A stretch of 32,274 nt of DNA from Sphingomonadaceae bacterium (GTDB lineage: Bacteria; Pseudomonadota; Alphaproteobacteria; Sphingomonadales; Sphingomonadaceae), in the NCBI GenBank assembly GCA_947454135.1, contig CANGJI010000031.1, positions 1 through 32,274 of the forward strand, written 5' to 3'. The translations under genes were made by a program, and so were the position numbers. The notes beneath the pieces are model-generated. The model saw only the letters and a list, made by a program, of their open reading frames with translations. It made no database searches and was not told the origin of the DNA. Of this stretch, positions 1 to 8,254 are shown one piece after another; position 1 is the first letter of the stretch, and the number at the start of each line of letters is the position of its first letter.

Positions 1-1088
1 CCAGCGACATAATCGCCGATGGCCTCCGGAGTGTATCGACCAAGGAACACCGAGCCCGCATGGCGGATACCCGCGAACAGGGCCTCGGGATCGTCAGTCG
101 CAATCTCGACGTGTTCGGCCGCGAGCGCATTGGCGAGGCCGGGGGCTTCGTCCAGCGAATCGACGACCACGATCACGCCGTGCGCATCCCAGCTGGCGCG
201 GGCAACGGCAGCGGTGGGCAGCAGGGCGATCTCGGCCTCGACGGCAGCTGTCACCGCATCGGCAAAGGCCGCATCATCGGTGATCAGGATCGATTGCGCG
301 GCAGGATCGTGCTCGGCTTGGCTGAGAAGGTCGGCGGCGATCCACTGCGGATTGTTTCTGCCATCGGCAATGACGAGGATTTCGGACGGGCCCGCCACCA
401 TGTCGATGCCGACGACGCCGTAGAGCTGGCGCTTGGCCTCGGCGACCCAGGCGTTGCCCGGTCCGGTGATCACGTCGACCGGCGCGATCCGATCCGTGCC
501 ATAGGCGAGCGCGGCGATGGCCTGCGCCCCGCCGACGCGCCAGACTTCATCGACGCCCGCCAGATGCGCAGCGGCCAGCACCAGCGGATTGATCGCACCC
601 TTGGGGGTTGGCGTCGTCACGACAAGGCGGCCAACGCCTGCGACCTTCGCAGGAATGGCATTCATCAGCAGGGAAGAAGGATAGGCCGCGCGGCCGCCCG
701 GAACATAGAGCCCCGCACCATCGACCGCATGCCACTTCGCGCCGAGCCTGACGCCGACTGCATCGGTATAGTCGCGGTCTTCGGGCAGCTGCGCCTGATG
801 GTAGGCGCGGATGCGCTCCGCCGCCAGTTCGAGCGCGGCGCGCAAGGCGGGATCGAGTGCGTCGAAAGCTTCGCGGCAGGTCTCCGCCGGAATGCGCCAG
901 TCGTCCCCGAGGTCGTGGCCGTCGAACTTTGCGGTGTATTCGGCCAGCGCTTCGTCACCCCGTGCGCGGACGTCGGCGAGGATCGCGGCGACATCGCGCG
1001 CGACATCGGCATCGCTCTCGCGCCGGTCGCTGACAACGGCAGCGAAGGCATCGGCAAAGCCGGCGTCACAGGAATGGAGGCGCTGCAT
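1..1088 (-). CDS. hisD: Histidinol dehydrogenase, C-terminus cut by window edge
   Basis: This enzyme oxidises L-histidinol twice with NAD to give L-histidine, the last two steps of histidine synthesis, in the cytoplasm. About 362 of the usual ~430 residues are visible. The translation carries the family blocks YVPGGRAAYPSS, TPTPKGAINPLVL, VDVITGPGNAWVAEAKR and GIDMVAGPSEILVIAD. The zinc-ligand stretch SQAEHDP and the catalytic Glu-His pair in AEHVEIA are present. The conserved Asp in EAIGDYVA lies at the very edge, and the last catalytic/metal His is outside the window. The ATG at 1088-1086 overlaps the hisG stop as TGATG, so the two are translationally coupled in one operon. No frameshift is seen. 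The identification is firm. Confidence 0.96.
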   Translation of the reverse strand, partial: MQRLHSCDAGFADAFAAVVSDRRESDADVARDVAAILADVRARGDEALAEYTAKFDGHDLGDDWRIPAETCREAFDALDPALRAALELAAERIRAYHQAQLPEDRDYTDAVGVRLGAKWHAVDGAGLYVPGGRAAYPSSLLMNAIPAKVAGVGRLVVTTPTPKGAINPLVLAAAHLAGVDEVWRVGGAQAIAALAYGTDRIAPVDVITGPGNAWVAEAKRQLYGVVGIDMVAGPSEILVIADGRNNPQWIAADLLSQAEHDPAAQSILITDDAAFADAVTAAVEAEIALLPTAAVARASWDAHGVIVVVDSLDEAPGLANALAAEHVEIATDDPEALFAGIRHAGSVFLGRYTPEAIGDYVA

Positions 1089-1759
1089 CAGGCGGCTTTC
1101 CCGCGCGCGACGAGTTCGCGGAAGGTGTCGATCAGTGCGCCCATGCGCGCCGGATCGGTCTTGAGCGCGGCGCGGTTGACGATGAGGCGCGCGGAGACCG
1201 GCATGATCCGGCTCGTCTCGACAAGGCCATTGTCCTTGAGCGTGCGGCCCGAAGAGACGAGATCGACGATCCGGCTGGCGAGGCCCAGCGAAGGCGCCAG
1301 TTCCATCGCGCCGTTGAGCTTCACGACTTCGGCGGCCACGCCCAGCTTCTCGAAATGGCGGCGGGTGAGGCTGGGATACTTGGTCGCGACGCGGGCATGG
1401 CTTTCGCGGGCCGTCGCGCCGCTTGCGACCATGTCGGCAGGCTCTGCCACCGAAAGGCGGCAATGCCCGATATCGAGATCGACCGGGGCGTAGAGATCCG
1501 CATAGTCGAACTCGTCGATCACGTCCGAGCCGACGATGCCGGCCTGCGCCGCGCCGTGCGCCACGAACGTGGCGACGTCGAACGCGCGGACGCGGATGAT
1601 CATGAAGTCCGGTCGGCTGGTGGCGAAGCTCAGCTTGCGCGAGGCCTTGTCGAAGAAGTCGGCTTCAGGCACCACCCCTGCCTTGTCGAGCAGCGGTAGC
1701 GCTTCGTCGAGGATACGGCCCTTCGGCAGGGCGAAAACAAGTGGAGCGGGCGCGGTCAT
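1088..1759 (-). CDS. hisG: ATP phosphoribosyltransferase, short (HisZ-dependent) form
   Basis: This enzyme catalyses the first step of histidine synthesis, ATP + PRPP to phosphoribosyl-ATP. The protein has 223 residues. Diagnostic stretches are the N-terminal [16 protein letters not shown] and the PRPP-binding loop [14 protein letters not shown]. The length fits the short form, which lacks the C-terminal ACT-like regulatory domain of ~290-aa HisG proteins. Short forms are known to need the HisRS-like subunit HisZ, which is not in this window. The ATG at 1759 leaves only 42 bp to the divergent gene at 1802, so both promoters must lie in or near that gap. The gene is followed directly by hisD with overlapping stop and start. 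Confidence 0.97.
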   Translation of the reverse strand: MTAPAPLVFALPKGRILDEALPLLDKAGVVPEADFFDKASRKLSFATSRPDFMIIRVRAFDVATFVAHGAAQAGIVGSDVIDEFDYADLYAPVDLDIGHCRLSVAEPADMVASGATARESHARVATKYPSLTRRHFEKLGVAAEVVKLNGAMELAPSLGLASRIVDLVSSGRTLKDNGLVETSRIMPVSARLIVNRAALKTDPARMGALIDTFRELVARGKAA

Positions 1760-1801
1760 GGCCGCTCGCCCCTATGGCAAAGGGCCGGAAAGGGCAACCT
1801 T

Positions 1802-2854
1802 ATGGAACGGGTCATGGATGGACGCGACGTGGCGACGGCGATTGTCTGGCAGGCAGACCATGCCGCCAACAACGGCTCGCCCTGCACCGCCCGTGTGGTG
1901 CGCGCGCAGCTGGCACTGCTCGATAGCGATACCGAGACCGGCCGTGCCCTTGCGAACTGGCCGGGCATTCCGCTGGAAGATGCGCTGCCGCTGCGGCTTG
2001 CGGGCGGCTTCCACCACCTTGTCCTGTCGGGCACGGACACGCGGCTTGCGCCGGTTTATCGCGGCGAGCTGACCGATCAGGGTGCAGTGGATGCGCTGAT
2101 CCTCGATCTGACCCGGCAATATGATGCCACCCTGCTGCCTTGGCTCGATGGTCCGCCGCAGACCAACGAGGCGGGCCGCTCAGCCTCGATCATGGCCGCG
2201 CTGCTGTGGCTTTCCCCGCGCATGGGGACGCGTTTCGAGATGAACGAGCTGGGTGCCAGCGCAGGCGTCAACACGATGATGGAGCGCTACCACTACGATC
2301 TTGGCGGCACCAAAGTCGGCCCGCAGGATTCGTCGATGCAGATCGTGCCCGAATGGCGCGGGCCACCGCCGGTGCCGGCGCCGGTGGAGATCGTATCGAT
2401 CCGCGGCTGCGACCGTGCGCCCGTCAATCTCGCCGATCCGGTGCAGGCGCTGCGACTGAAGAGTTATGTCTGGGCCGAAGTGACCGAGCGGCTGGCGCGC
2501 ATCGACGCCGCGATTGCGCTCGCCGGACAGCGCGCGCCCGATCTGGTTCAGATGGATGCCGGCGAGTGGGTGGACCAGTGCCTCGCTGCCCCGCTGGAGG
2601 CAGATACCACGCGCGTGTTCTACCACTCGATCGTGTGGCAATATCTGCCCAGCGAAACCCGCGCGCGGATCACCAGCGCGATCACAGGCGCGGGGGATGC
2701 CGGCCAGCGCCTTGCGTGGATCACGCTGGAGACGAACCGCGAGACGTTCCGCCACGAACTCACCGTCCGCCACTGGCCGGGCAGGGGCGAGCCGGTTCTG
2801 CTTGGTGAAGCCCATGCCCACGGCGCCTGGGTTGCGTGGAACGGCGCGGCCTGA
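1802..2854 (+). CDS. DUF2332 family protein
   Basis: A 350-residue soluble protein that I recognise as DUF2332, a family without an established function. It opens with a conserved-looking segment (AIVWQADHAANNGSP, then LALLDSDTETGRALANWPG). Near residues 140-160 it has FEMNELGASAGVNTMMERY. This resembles the acidic-plus-Gly-rich first motif of a Rossmann-type nucleotide or SAM site, but that reading is inference. The ATG at 1802 has AAGG about 7 nt upstream; an in-frame ATG at 1814 is an alternative. It is divergent from hisG with a 42-bp gap and is followed by 74 bp before the next plus-strand gene. Family assignment is fairly sure, function unknown. Confidence 0.8.
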   Translation: MERVMDGRDVATAIVWQADHAANNGSPCTARVVRAQLALLDSDTETGRALANWPGIPLEDALPLRLAGGFHHLVLSGTDTRLAPVYRGELTDQGAVDALILDLTRQYDATLLPWLDGPPQTNEAGRSASIMAALLWLSPRMGTRFEMNELGASAGVNTMMERYHYDLGGTKVGPQDSSMQIVPEWRGPPPVPAPVEIVSIRGCDRAPVNLADPVQALRLKSYVWAEVTERLARIDAAIALAGQRAPDLVQMDAGEWVDQCLAAPLEADTTRVFYHSIVWQYLPSETRARITSAITGAGDAGQRLAWITLETNRETFRHELTVRHWPGRGEPVLLGEAHAHGAWVAWNGAA

Positions 2855-2928
2855 ATGGCCGCAGGGGCCAATTGCGCGCGCCGCTGCCCATGCTAGCCTC
2901 TCGGTAAATCTGCTTGGAAGGCCCCTTC

Positions 2929-3600
2929 ATGCGCCCACTGAAACTGCTGCTCGCAACGCTCGCTCTGGTCGCCGTTCCGGCCAGTGCCCTTGCCGATTCG
3001 CCGCCGGTTTCGTGGCGCGAAAAGGTTCGCGCTTTCAACATCGAGCATTGCAAGCACCCCGCCTGGGGCACTTCGCATTCGGACCGCGACTATGCGCTGG
3101 CGAAGGCCATGGCCGCGACCGACAAGGCCCAGCTGGATGAAGATGTGCTGTTCGCCGCCGCCTATCTTCACGACATTGCGGCCTTCAAGCCCTACGAGAA
3201 GCCTGACCTTGACCATTCCGATGTCGCGGCAGACATCGTCGGCTCGATCCTCGCGCCGATGGGCTTCCCGATGGAGAAGCTGCCCCGCGTGCAGGCCGCG
3301 ATCCGCGAGCACATGTATTATCGCACGCCGACGGTTCCCGAATCGCTCTATCTCCACGATGCCGATGCGCTTGATTGGCTCGGCGCGATCGGTGCGGCGC
3401 GGATCATGGCGCTGGCGGACCCCAATGGCGGCCAGCCCGATGCCCCAGCCGTGCTGCCGATGCTCAAGGAAAACCTGCGCGACGTGCCCGCGCGCGTGCT
3501 CTCCCCGGCGGGCAAGGCGCTGATGCCGGCAAGGCGCGATTCTCTGGCCAAGTGGATGGAAAACCTCTCGGCCGAAACGGAAGGCTACAAGACGCTCTGA
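2929..3600 (+). CDS. Exported HD-domain (phosphohydrolase-like) protein
   Basis: A 223-residue protein with a clear N-terminal signal peptide (MRPLKLLLATLALVAVPASALA, likely cleaved near residue 22) followed by an HD-superfamily domain. Candidate metal ligands are His50 (GTSHSDRD), His81-Asp82 (YLHDIAAF), His96 (LDHSDVAA), His128 (IREHMYY) and an Asp near 144-146 (LHDADALDW). HD proteins usually hydrolyse phosphate esters, most often in the cytoplasm, so a periplasmic member is unusual. I chose the ATG at 2929 because GGAAGG lies about 7 nt upstream and because it exposes the signal peptide; a TTG at 2914 would mask it. The stop overlaps the next gene's start as TGATG. The substrate is unknown. 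Confidence 0.82.
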   Translation: MRPLKLLLATLALVAVPASALADSPPVSWREKVRAFNIEHCKHPAWGTSHSDRDYALAKAMAATDKAQLDEDVLFAAAYLHDIAAFKPYEKPDLDHSDVAADIVGSILAPMGFPMEKLPRVQAAIREHMYYRTPTVPESLYLHDADALDWLGAIGAARIMALADPNGGQPDAPAVLPMLKENLRDVPARVLSPAGKALMPARRDSLAKWMENLSAETEGYKTL

Positions 3601-4091
3601 TGACCGAAATCACCTGCCGACCCTACGCCAAGTCCGATGAGGACGCGGTCATCGCGCATATCGTCGGCATCCAGCAGGGCGAGTTTGCCGTTCCCGTGAC
3701 TGCCGAGGAGCAGCCGGACCTTCACGCCGTTGCCGAAGTCTACCAGTCCGGCACTGGCGGGTTCTGGGTGGCCGAAATGGACGGGCGCATCGTCGGCACC
3801 ATCGGCCTGATCGGGTTCGGCGCGAACGAAGGCGCGCTGCGCAAGATGTTCGTCGCCGCCCATGCCCGCGGGCGCGAGCTTGGGGTGGCGGCGCGGTTGC
3901 TGGACATCCTGATCGCGCATGCCCGCGCCAAGGGGATCGTCGGGATCACGCTGGGCACTCTGGCCAAACTCCACGCTGCGATCCGGTTCTACGAGAAGAA
4001 CGGCTTTGTTCCGGTCGCGCCCGAGGAGCTGCCCGAGGGCTTTCCCCGTATGGCCGTGGATACGCACTTCTATCGGCTGGAGCTGGCTTAG
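3600..4091 (+). CDS. GNAT family N-acetyltransferase
   Basis: A 163-residue single-domain GNAT enzyme, expected to transfer an acetyl group from acetyl-CoA to an amine. The acetyl-CoA pyrophosphate loop is visible as LRKMFVAAHARGRELGVAARLLD, in the family arrangement of a beta strand followed by the Q/R-x-x-G-x-G/A loop. The C-terminal FYEKNGF motif (AIRFYEKNGFVPV) is typical of GNATs. The ATG overlaps the stop of the HD gene (TGATG), so the two are probably co-translated; a functional link is inference. The substrate cannot be read from the sequence. Downstream lies an inverted pair of palindromic repeats before a convergent gene. Confidence 0.88.
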   Translation: MTEITCRPYAKSDEDAVIAHIVGIQQGEFAVPVTAEEQPDLHAVAEVYQSGTGGFWVAEMDGRIVGTIGLIGFGANEGALRKMFVAAHARGRELGVAARLLDILIAHARAKGIVGITLGTLAKLHAAIRFYEKNGFVPVAPEELPEGFPRMAVDTHFYRLELA

Positions 4092-4127
4092 CCTTGCCTG
4101 CCATGGCGAGCACGGCGCTTTGAAGCT

Positions 4128-4199
4128 CTGGATCCCCGCCTTCGCGGGGATGGCGATCGGTTTCTTTGATCCGTCATCACCGCCAAGGTGGGGATCCAG
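4128..4199. repeat. Inverted pair of palindromic repeat units (REPIN-like)
   Basis: Two 25-nt units face each other: 4128-4152 on plus and 4175-4199 as its reverse complement, with three mismatches, separated by 22 nt. Each unit is itself palindromic around a CCCCGC-GAAG-GCGGGG type core. The outer ends read CTGGATCCCC and GGGGATCCAG, so the whole locus can also fold as one long hairpin. It lies between convergent genes and may help end transcription from both sides, though no T-run is present. A single unit with the same core recurs at 18367-18394. Confidence 0.8.
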
Positions 4200-4214
4200 G
4201 GCGTTTCCCGCTTT

Positions 4215-5105
4215 CTACCCCAGAAATGCATCCAGCGCGGCGTTGACCTTGTCCGGTGCTTCCCACGGCACGAAGTGGCCGCAATCCGGCACCTGCACCA
4301 CGGTGAGGTTCGGGATCATCGCGTCGAGCCCGTCGAGGTTTGATGGCGGCAGCGCGACGTCGTCCATCGCCCAGATCACCAGCGTCGGGATGCCGAGCGG
4401 AGGCAGCGGCGTCGGCGTGTAACCTTCTGGGATGGCGAAGGGCGCGTCCATCGGCGGCACGTCGATCGGGCTCGCGCGGTACCAGTTGAGCATGGCAATG
4501 GCCGAATCGGGGTTCGCCCAATCAGCCAGCAAGGCCTCGCGCTCGGGATTTTCCGCGAGTTGCTGCTGGTTGGCGCTGAACGCCTTGAGCAGCATCGCAG
4601 CAAGGCCGTGCTCGCGCACCATGGCATCGTTCGCGGTGTCGCGGAACGTGCGCATGTACTGGCTCGAGCCGCGCTGATGGGGATCGAGGTAGAGCAGCTT
4701 CTGGAAGTTGCCCGGATGCGGCGCATTGGCGACGACCGCGCGCGTCACCCGCGTGCCCTGGCCCAGCAGCGCTACGCCCCAGGCAATCGCGCCGCCCCAA
4801 TCGTGCCCGAGCACAGTGAACTGCCCGACGCCGAGCGCATCCGCGAGGAGGAAGATGTCTCCGATCAGCTTGTCCGGCGTGTAGTTCTCGGCCCCCTCGG
4901 GCTTGGACGAGCCGCGATAGCCGCGCTGATCGGGCGCGATGCAGCGGAAGCGCCCTGAAAGGTGCGCGATCTGGTGCCGCCACGTGCGGTGCGATTCGGG
5001 AAAGCCGTGAAGAAACATCAGCACCGGCGCATCGCGCGGGCCGACATCGACCACGTCGAGCTCGATGCCGTTGGCCAGCTTCACCCGCGTCAGGTCACTC
5101 GACAC
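4215..5105 (-). CDS. Alpha/beta hydrolase, epoxide-hydrolase/dehalogenase type
   Basis: A 296-residue alpha/beta-fold hydrolase. It has the oxyanion-hole motif HGFPES (about 33-38), an aspartate nucleophile elbow GHDWGG (Asp102), a charge-relay acid in WAMDD (248-249) and His277 in CGHFVPWEAP. An Asp nucleophile rather than Ser, plus lid tyrosines in SSQYMRTF (Tyr150) and LNWYRA (Tyr209), suggests soluble epoxide hydrolase; a haloalkane/haloacid dehalogenase-like role is the main alternative. The frame is open further upstream, but I take the GTG at 5105, which overlaps the end of the SDR gene by 11 bp and gives the normal family N-terminus. It is the last gene of the minus-strand series from bolA. 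Confidence 0.85.
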   Translation of the reverse strand: MSSDLTRVKLANGIELDVVDVGPRDAPVLMFLHGFPESHRTWRHQIAHLSGRFRCIAPDQRGYRGSSKPEGAENYTPDKLIGDIFLLADALGVGQFTVLGHDWGGAIAWGVALLGQGTRVTRAVVANAPHPGNFQKLLYLDPHQRGSSQYMRTFRDTANDAMVREHGLAAMLLKAFSANQQQLAENPEREALLADWANPDSAIAMLNWYRASPIDVPPMDAPFAIPEGYTPTPLPPLGIPTLVIWAMDDVALPPSNLDGLDAMIPNLTVVQVPDCGHFVPWEAPDKVNAALDAFLG

Positions 5106-5937
5106 TGGCCTGCTCCATCTTCGCGGCATAACCATTGGCGACCAGCGCGGCCATCTTGTCGAAGATCGCATCAGGCGTCCGGCAGGCCTCGCCGATTTCC
5201 TGCTCGAACCCGCGCGCGACGACGATCTCGCGCTCGCCCGCCGCCATCGCCTCGAGGATTGCGGCAGCAGCGTCTGCCGGGGCGATACCCTTGTCGATGG
5301 CCTTGTCGCTTACGCCGCGGCGGCTACCATCAGCATTCAGCGCATTGCGCGAGACATTGGTTCGGACCGAGCCCGGGGCGATCACGTGGACCTGCAGCCC
5401 CTCGCTGGTCACTTCGGTGCGCAGCGCATCGGCATAGCCGATCAGGCCGAACTTCGCTGCGCTATAGGCGCTACGCATCGGCACGCCGACCTTGCCCGCG
5501 ACGCTGGAGACCATGGCGATCCGGCCTTTGCGGCGCTCCACCATGCGGCCCAGCACGGCCTGCGTCAGCGCGATGGGAGCCAGCAGATCGACCGCGATGA
5601 TCCGCTCGTAGACCGCGTAGTCGGTGTTCACGGCGAGGCTGCGCTGCGAAATCCCGGCGTTGTTGAAGAGGAGATCGATGCCGCCGCTGCGCGAAGCGGC
5701 CCACTCCCATGCCGTGTCCGCCGCGACACGCGCCGCATCGAGATCGGTCGCTTCGAACGGCAGGATCAGCGCAGCCTCGTTGCCCTTGGCGCAGTCCGCC
5801 GCCACTTCGGCGAGCGCATCGGCGTTGCGACCCGAAAGGATCACATGCGCGCCCGCTGCTGCCAGCGCCCGTGCCACGGCGGCGCCGATCCCCGATGATG
5901 CTCCGGTGACCCACGCCACCTCTCCGGCAAATGCCAT
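5095..5937 (-). CDS. Short-chain dehydrogenase/reductase (SDR)
   Basis: A 280-residue classical SDR, expected to be an NAD(P)-dependent oxidoreductase of an alcohol/ketone pair. The cofactor motif TGASSGIG is at 11-18, NNAG at 92-95, and the catalytic Ser145, Tyr158 and Lys162 lie in the order S-Y-x-x-x-K (VSSVAGK, SAYSAAKFG). The sequence IAPGSVRTNVSRNAL after the active site is the usual PG motif region. Arg37 after the second beta strand (SGRNAD) suggests NADP, which is inference. The gene begins 38 bp after the pirin stop and overlaps the downstream hydrolase by 11 bp, so it is very likely in the same transcript. The substrate is unknown. Confidence 0.93.
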   Translation of the reverse strand: MAFAGEVAWVTGASSGIGAAVARALAAAGAHVILSGRNADALAEVAADCAKGNEAALILPFEATDLDAARVAADTAWEWAASRSGGIDLLFNNAGISQRSLAVNTDYAVYERIIAVDLLAPIALTQAVLGRMVERRKGRIAMVSSVAGKVGVPMRSAYSAAKFGLIGYADALRTEVTSEGLQVHVIAPGSVRTNVSRNALNADGSRRGVSDKAIDKGIAPADAAAAILEAMAAGEREIVVARGFEQEIGEACRTPDAIFDKMAALVANGYAAKMEQASVE

Positions 5938-5975
5938 GTCTGTCCTCTCCCTGTGTTGTTTCTGGGGTTGTGTTT

Positions 5976-6878
5976 CTAGATATTCGCCCGGGTGTTTGGC
6001 ACCTTGGGCAGGGGGATGAACTCATCCTCGTCCCCCGGCACCTTGGGAAAGCGCCCTTCGTCCCAATCGTGCTTGGCCTGCGTGATCCGCTCGCGGCTGG
6101 AGCTCACGAAGTTCCACCACACGTGGCGCTGGCTGGTGAACGCTTCGCCGCCGAGGAGCATGACGCGCCCGCCGCCCTCGGACGCAAGCTTCATCGTTGC
6201 GCCCGGTGCCAGTACGGCAAGGTTGTAGAGCTCCAGCGCCGCGCCATCGACGCTCGCCTCGCCGCCCACCAGCATCACCGCGCGTTCGTCGGCGGAGACA
6301 TCGAGCGGGATCGCGCCGCCGGGAGCAAGCAGGATCTCGGCATAGATCGTCTGGCTATGCTGCGTGGTCGGCGCGGTCTGGCCCCACAGCGTGCCCATGA
6401 TCACGCGGGCGGTGGCGGCGCCATCCTCGATCAGCGGCAGATCGGCCTGCTGCTCGAAGGCAGGATCGATTTCCTCGCGCCCGTCCGGAAGCGCGAGCCA
6501 GGTCTGCATGCCGTAGAGCGCGAGCCCAGCCGCACGCCCGGCTGCCGGGCTGCGCTCCGAATGGACGATGCCGCGCCCGGCGGTCATCAGGTTGACCTGC
6601 CCGGGCCGGATCGTGGCGTAGGTGCCAAGGCTGTCCCGGTGGTCGATGGCGCCGGCATACTTGCCGCCAAACAGCCAGGTGACGGTGGCGAGGTTGATGT
6701 GCGGATGCGGGCGCACGTCCATCGCTGCGCCGGCGGGCAGCACTGCGGGGCCGAACTGGTCGACGAAGATGAACGGGCCCACCATCGTCCGTTCGCGCGC
6801 CGGCAGCACGCGCCGCACCTGAAACGCGCCAAGGTCGTGCGTCACCGGCGTCAGGATCTGCGTGATCGGTTCGCTCAT
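5976..6878 (-). CDS. Pirin family protein
   Basis: A 300-residue bicupin of the pirin family. The N-terminal cupin carries the iron-ligand set: two His in RPHPHINLATVTW (about 58 and 60) and the His and Glu of GRGIVHSERS (about 106 and 108). Some bacterial pirins have quercetin 2,3-dioxygenase activity and others act as regulators, so the role here is open. The C-terminal part contains WWNFVSSSRERITQAKHDWDEGRF, the typical family ending. The ATG at 6878 overlaps the nudix stop as ATGA; a longer upstream reading lies wholly inside the nudix gene and is not supported. It is the middle gene of the bolA-nudix-pirin-SDR-hydrolase series. Confidence 0.94.
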   Translation of the reverse strand: MSEPITQILTPVTHDLGAFQVRRVLPARERTMVGPFIFVDQFGPAVLPAGAAMDVRPHPHINLATVTWLFGGKYAGAIDHRDSLGTYATIRPGQVNLMTAGRGIVHSERSPAAGRAAGLALYGMQTWLALPDGREEIDPAFEQQADLPLIEDGAATARVIMGTLWGQTAPTTQHSQTIYAEILLAPGGAIPLDVSADERAVMLVGGEASVDGAALELYNLAVLAPGATMKLASEGGGRVMLLGGEAFTSQRHVWWNFVSSSRERITQAKHDWDEGRFPKVPGDEDEFIPLPKVPNTRANI

Positions 6879-7342
6879 GGCCACACCTCCGCTCGCATCA
6901 GCTCGAGCACGTTCTCCGGAAAAATCGGCTCGTGCCACTGTGCCAGTTCGTCGGCGCTGAACCAGCGAAATTCCTTGATGAGTGCGCGTTCCAGCTCGGT
7001 GTGACCGGCGTGGTCGGGGGTGAAGCTTGCCGTGCGAACGCGGAAGAAGCGCTCGTCGGAGGTGACGGGTTCGCCCTCCAGCGTGATGAAATCATCGGTG
7101 CGCCGCGCGATCTCGGGGCCGCAATGGTCCACCCTGAGCCCGGTTTCCTCGAACAGTTCGCGCAGGGCTGCCGTGTGGAAATCCTCATGCGGATCGCATT
7201 CGCCGCCCACGCCGCACCAGAATGCGCGGCGCGTCGGCGGGGCGAAGCGGATCAGCAGCAACCGCTCGAACTCGTCTATCAGCAGGATGCGCGCCGCGCG
7301 CCGGATGCGGCGCGGGCGCTCACTCACCGCTTCAATGCTCAT
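6875..7342 (-). CDS. Nudix hydrolase
   Basis: A 155-residue Nudix hydrolase that should cleave a nucleoside-diphosphate-linked compound with Mg2+. The complete Nudix box G-x5-E-x7-R-E-U-x-E-E-x-G-U is visible as GECDPHE, DFHTAAL and RELFEETGL. The N-terminal strand RRAARILLIDEFERLLLIRF precedes it as usual. The start is taken as the ATG at 7342, 11 bp inside the end of bolA; a GTG at 7351 is possible. The stop overlaps the pirin ATG. The preferred substrate cannot be told from the sequence. Confidence 0.93.
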   Translation of the reverse strand: MSIEAVSERPRRIRRAARILLIDEFERLLLIRFAPPTRRAFWCGVGGECDPHEDFHTAALRELFEETGLRVDHCGPEIARRTDDFITLEGEPVTSDERFFRVRTASFTPDHAGHTELERALIKEFRWFSADELAQWHEPIFPENVLELMRAEVWP

Positions 7343-7616
7343 CGGGAGCACGGGCCTTGATCGCGAGCGCGTGGACGCGCTGACCGGGAATGTCGCCCAG
7401 TGCCTGATTGACCATGCGCTGGCGCATCACGCGCGAGACACCTGCGAACTTCGCGCTGACGATCTCCACCGTGAAGTGCGATTCGCCCGTTCCGTCATCG
7501 CCCATGTGGCCGCTGTGGTGGGCGCTGTCGTTGATGACGGCGAGGTGTTCGGGCGCGAACGCCTGTTCAAGGAGCGAGGTGATTTCTTGGGCAATGGGTC
7601 CGGTCATGGCTTCCAT
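7332..7616 (-). CDS. BolA family protein
   Basis: A 94-residue BolA-like protein. This family partners with monothiol glutaredoxins in iron-sulphur handling, or acts as a small regulator. The class II KH-like fold signature is seen in HFTVEIVSAKFAGVSRVMRQ followed by RMVNQALGDI and the end VHALAIKARAP. A central GDDGTGESHF loop contains the His often used for cluster binding. Two starts are possible: ATG at 7616 or at 7607, the latter with GGAAG just upstream. It is the first gene of a five-gene minus-strand series and is divergent from the J-domain gene. A bolA-dnaJ neighbourhood is common in alphaproteobacteria. Confidence 0.93.
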   Translation of the reverse strand: MEAMTGPIAQEITSLLEQAFAPEHLAVINDSAHHSGHMGDDGTGESHFTVEIVSAKFAGVSRVMRQRMVNQALGDIPGQRVHALAIKARAPDEH

Positions 7617-7648
7617 CTTGGCCGATCCGGCGCCATGTGAAAAGCCGA

Positions 7649-8254
7649 ATGAGACAGGCCAACAACCATAGCCGCTTTCATGGCCGGGTGCAGGGCACCG
7701 GCCAACTTTGCGCCGTTCCGGGATGCAACGAACCGGGCGAATTTCGTGCGCCGGGCGCCCGTGCGCCCGGGTTCGACGGCCCCGGGGATTACCGCTGGAT
7801 GTGCCTTGAGCACGTGCGCGCGTTCAACGCGGGCTATGATTTCTTTGCCGGGATGACGCCGGAGGAGATCATGGCCGCTCAGTCGCCACTGGCGGGCTGG
7901 GCGCGCGAGACGCGGGCCTTCCGTCCTGATGCCGGGATCGATCACGCCCCGCGCTGGAACGACTTTGCCGATCCGCTTGACGCCATTGCCCAGCGCGCCC
8001 GCGTGCGGCGCGAGGATGCGTTGCACCGGCAGGAAGCCGCGCGGCGCGGCATCGGGCCGGAGGAGCGCAAGGCCTACGAGACGATGGGCCTCGGCTTCGA
8101 TGCCGACCGGAAGGCGCTGCGAGCGCGCTATTCGCAGCTCGTCCGCCGCTTCCACCCCGATCGCAACGGCGGCGACCGCGCGCATGAAGGCCGCCTTCAG
8201 GCCGTGGTCGAGGCCTACAACCTGCTGCGTGCGGCGCCGGCCTTCAATACCTGA
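7649..8254 (+). CDS. J-domain protein with N-terminal Cys/His motif
   Basis: A 201-residue protein with its J-domain at the C-terminus, about residues 140-198. The HPD tripeptide that stimulates DnaK ATPase is at 169-171 (RRFHPDRNGGD), after the helix ALRARYSQLV. The N-terminal part has Cys21, Cys26, Cys52 and His55 (LCAVPGCNEPG and YRWMCLEHV), which could bind one zinc ion; that is inference. It is not DnaJ itself, since the G/F region and the zinc-finger repeats are absent. The start is ATG 7649, with an in-frame GTG at 7637 as the alternative. It is divergent from bolA. Confidence 0.9.
   Translation: MRQANNHSRFHGRVQGTGQLCAVPGCNEPGEFRAPGARAPGFDGPGDYRWMCLEHVRAFNAGYDFFAGMTPEEIMAAQSPLAGWARETRAFRPDAGIDHAPRWNDFADPLDAIAQRARVRREDALHRQEAARRGIGPEERKAYETMGLGFDADRKALRARYSQLVRRFHPDRNGGDRAHEGRLQAVVEAYNLLRAAPAFNT

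Noticed and set aside
60..1493. Plus-strand open frame opposite hisD and hisG
   Set aside because: Antisense to two certain histidine genes; no family signature.
2855..2869. TGGCC-GCAGG-GGCCA hairpin after the DUF2332 gene
   Set aside because: Five-bp stem with no T-run; such stems are frequent by chance at this GC content.
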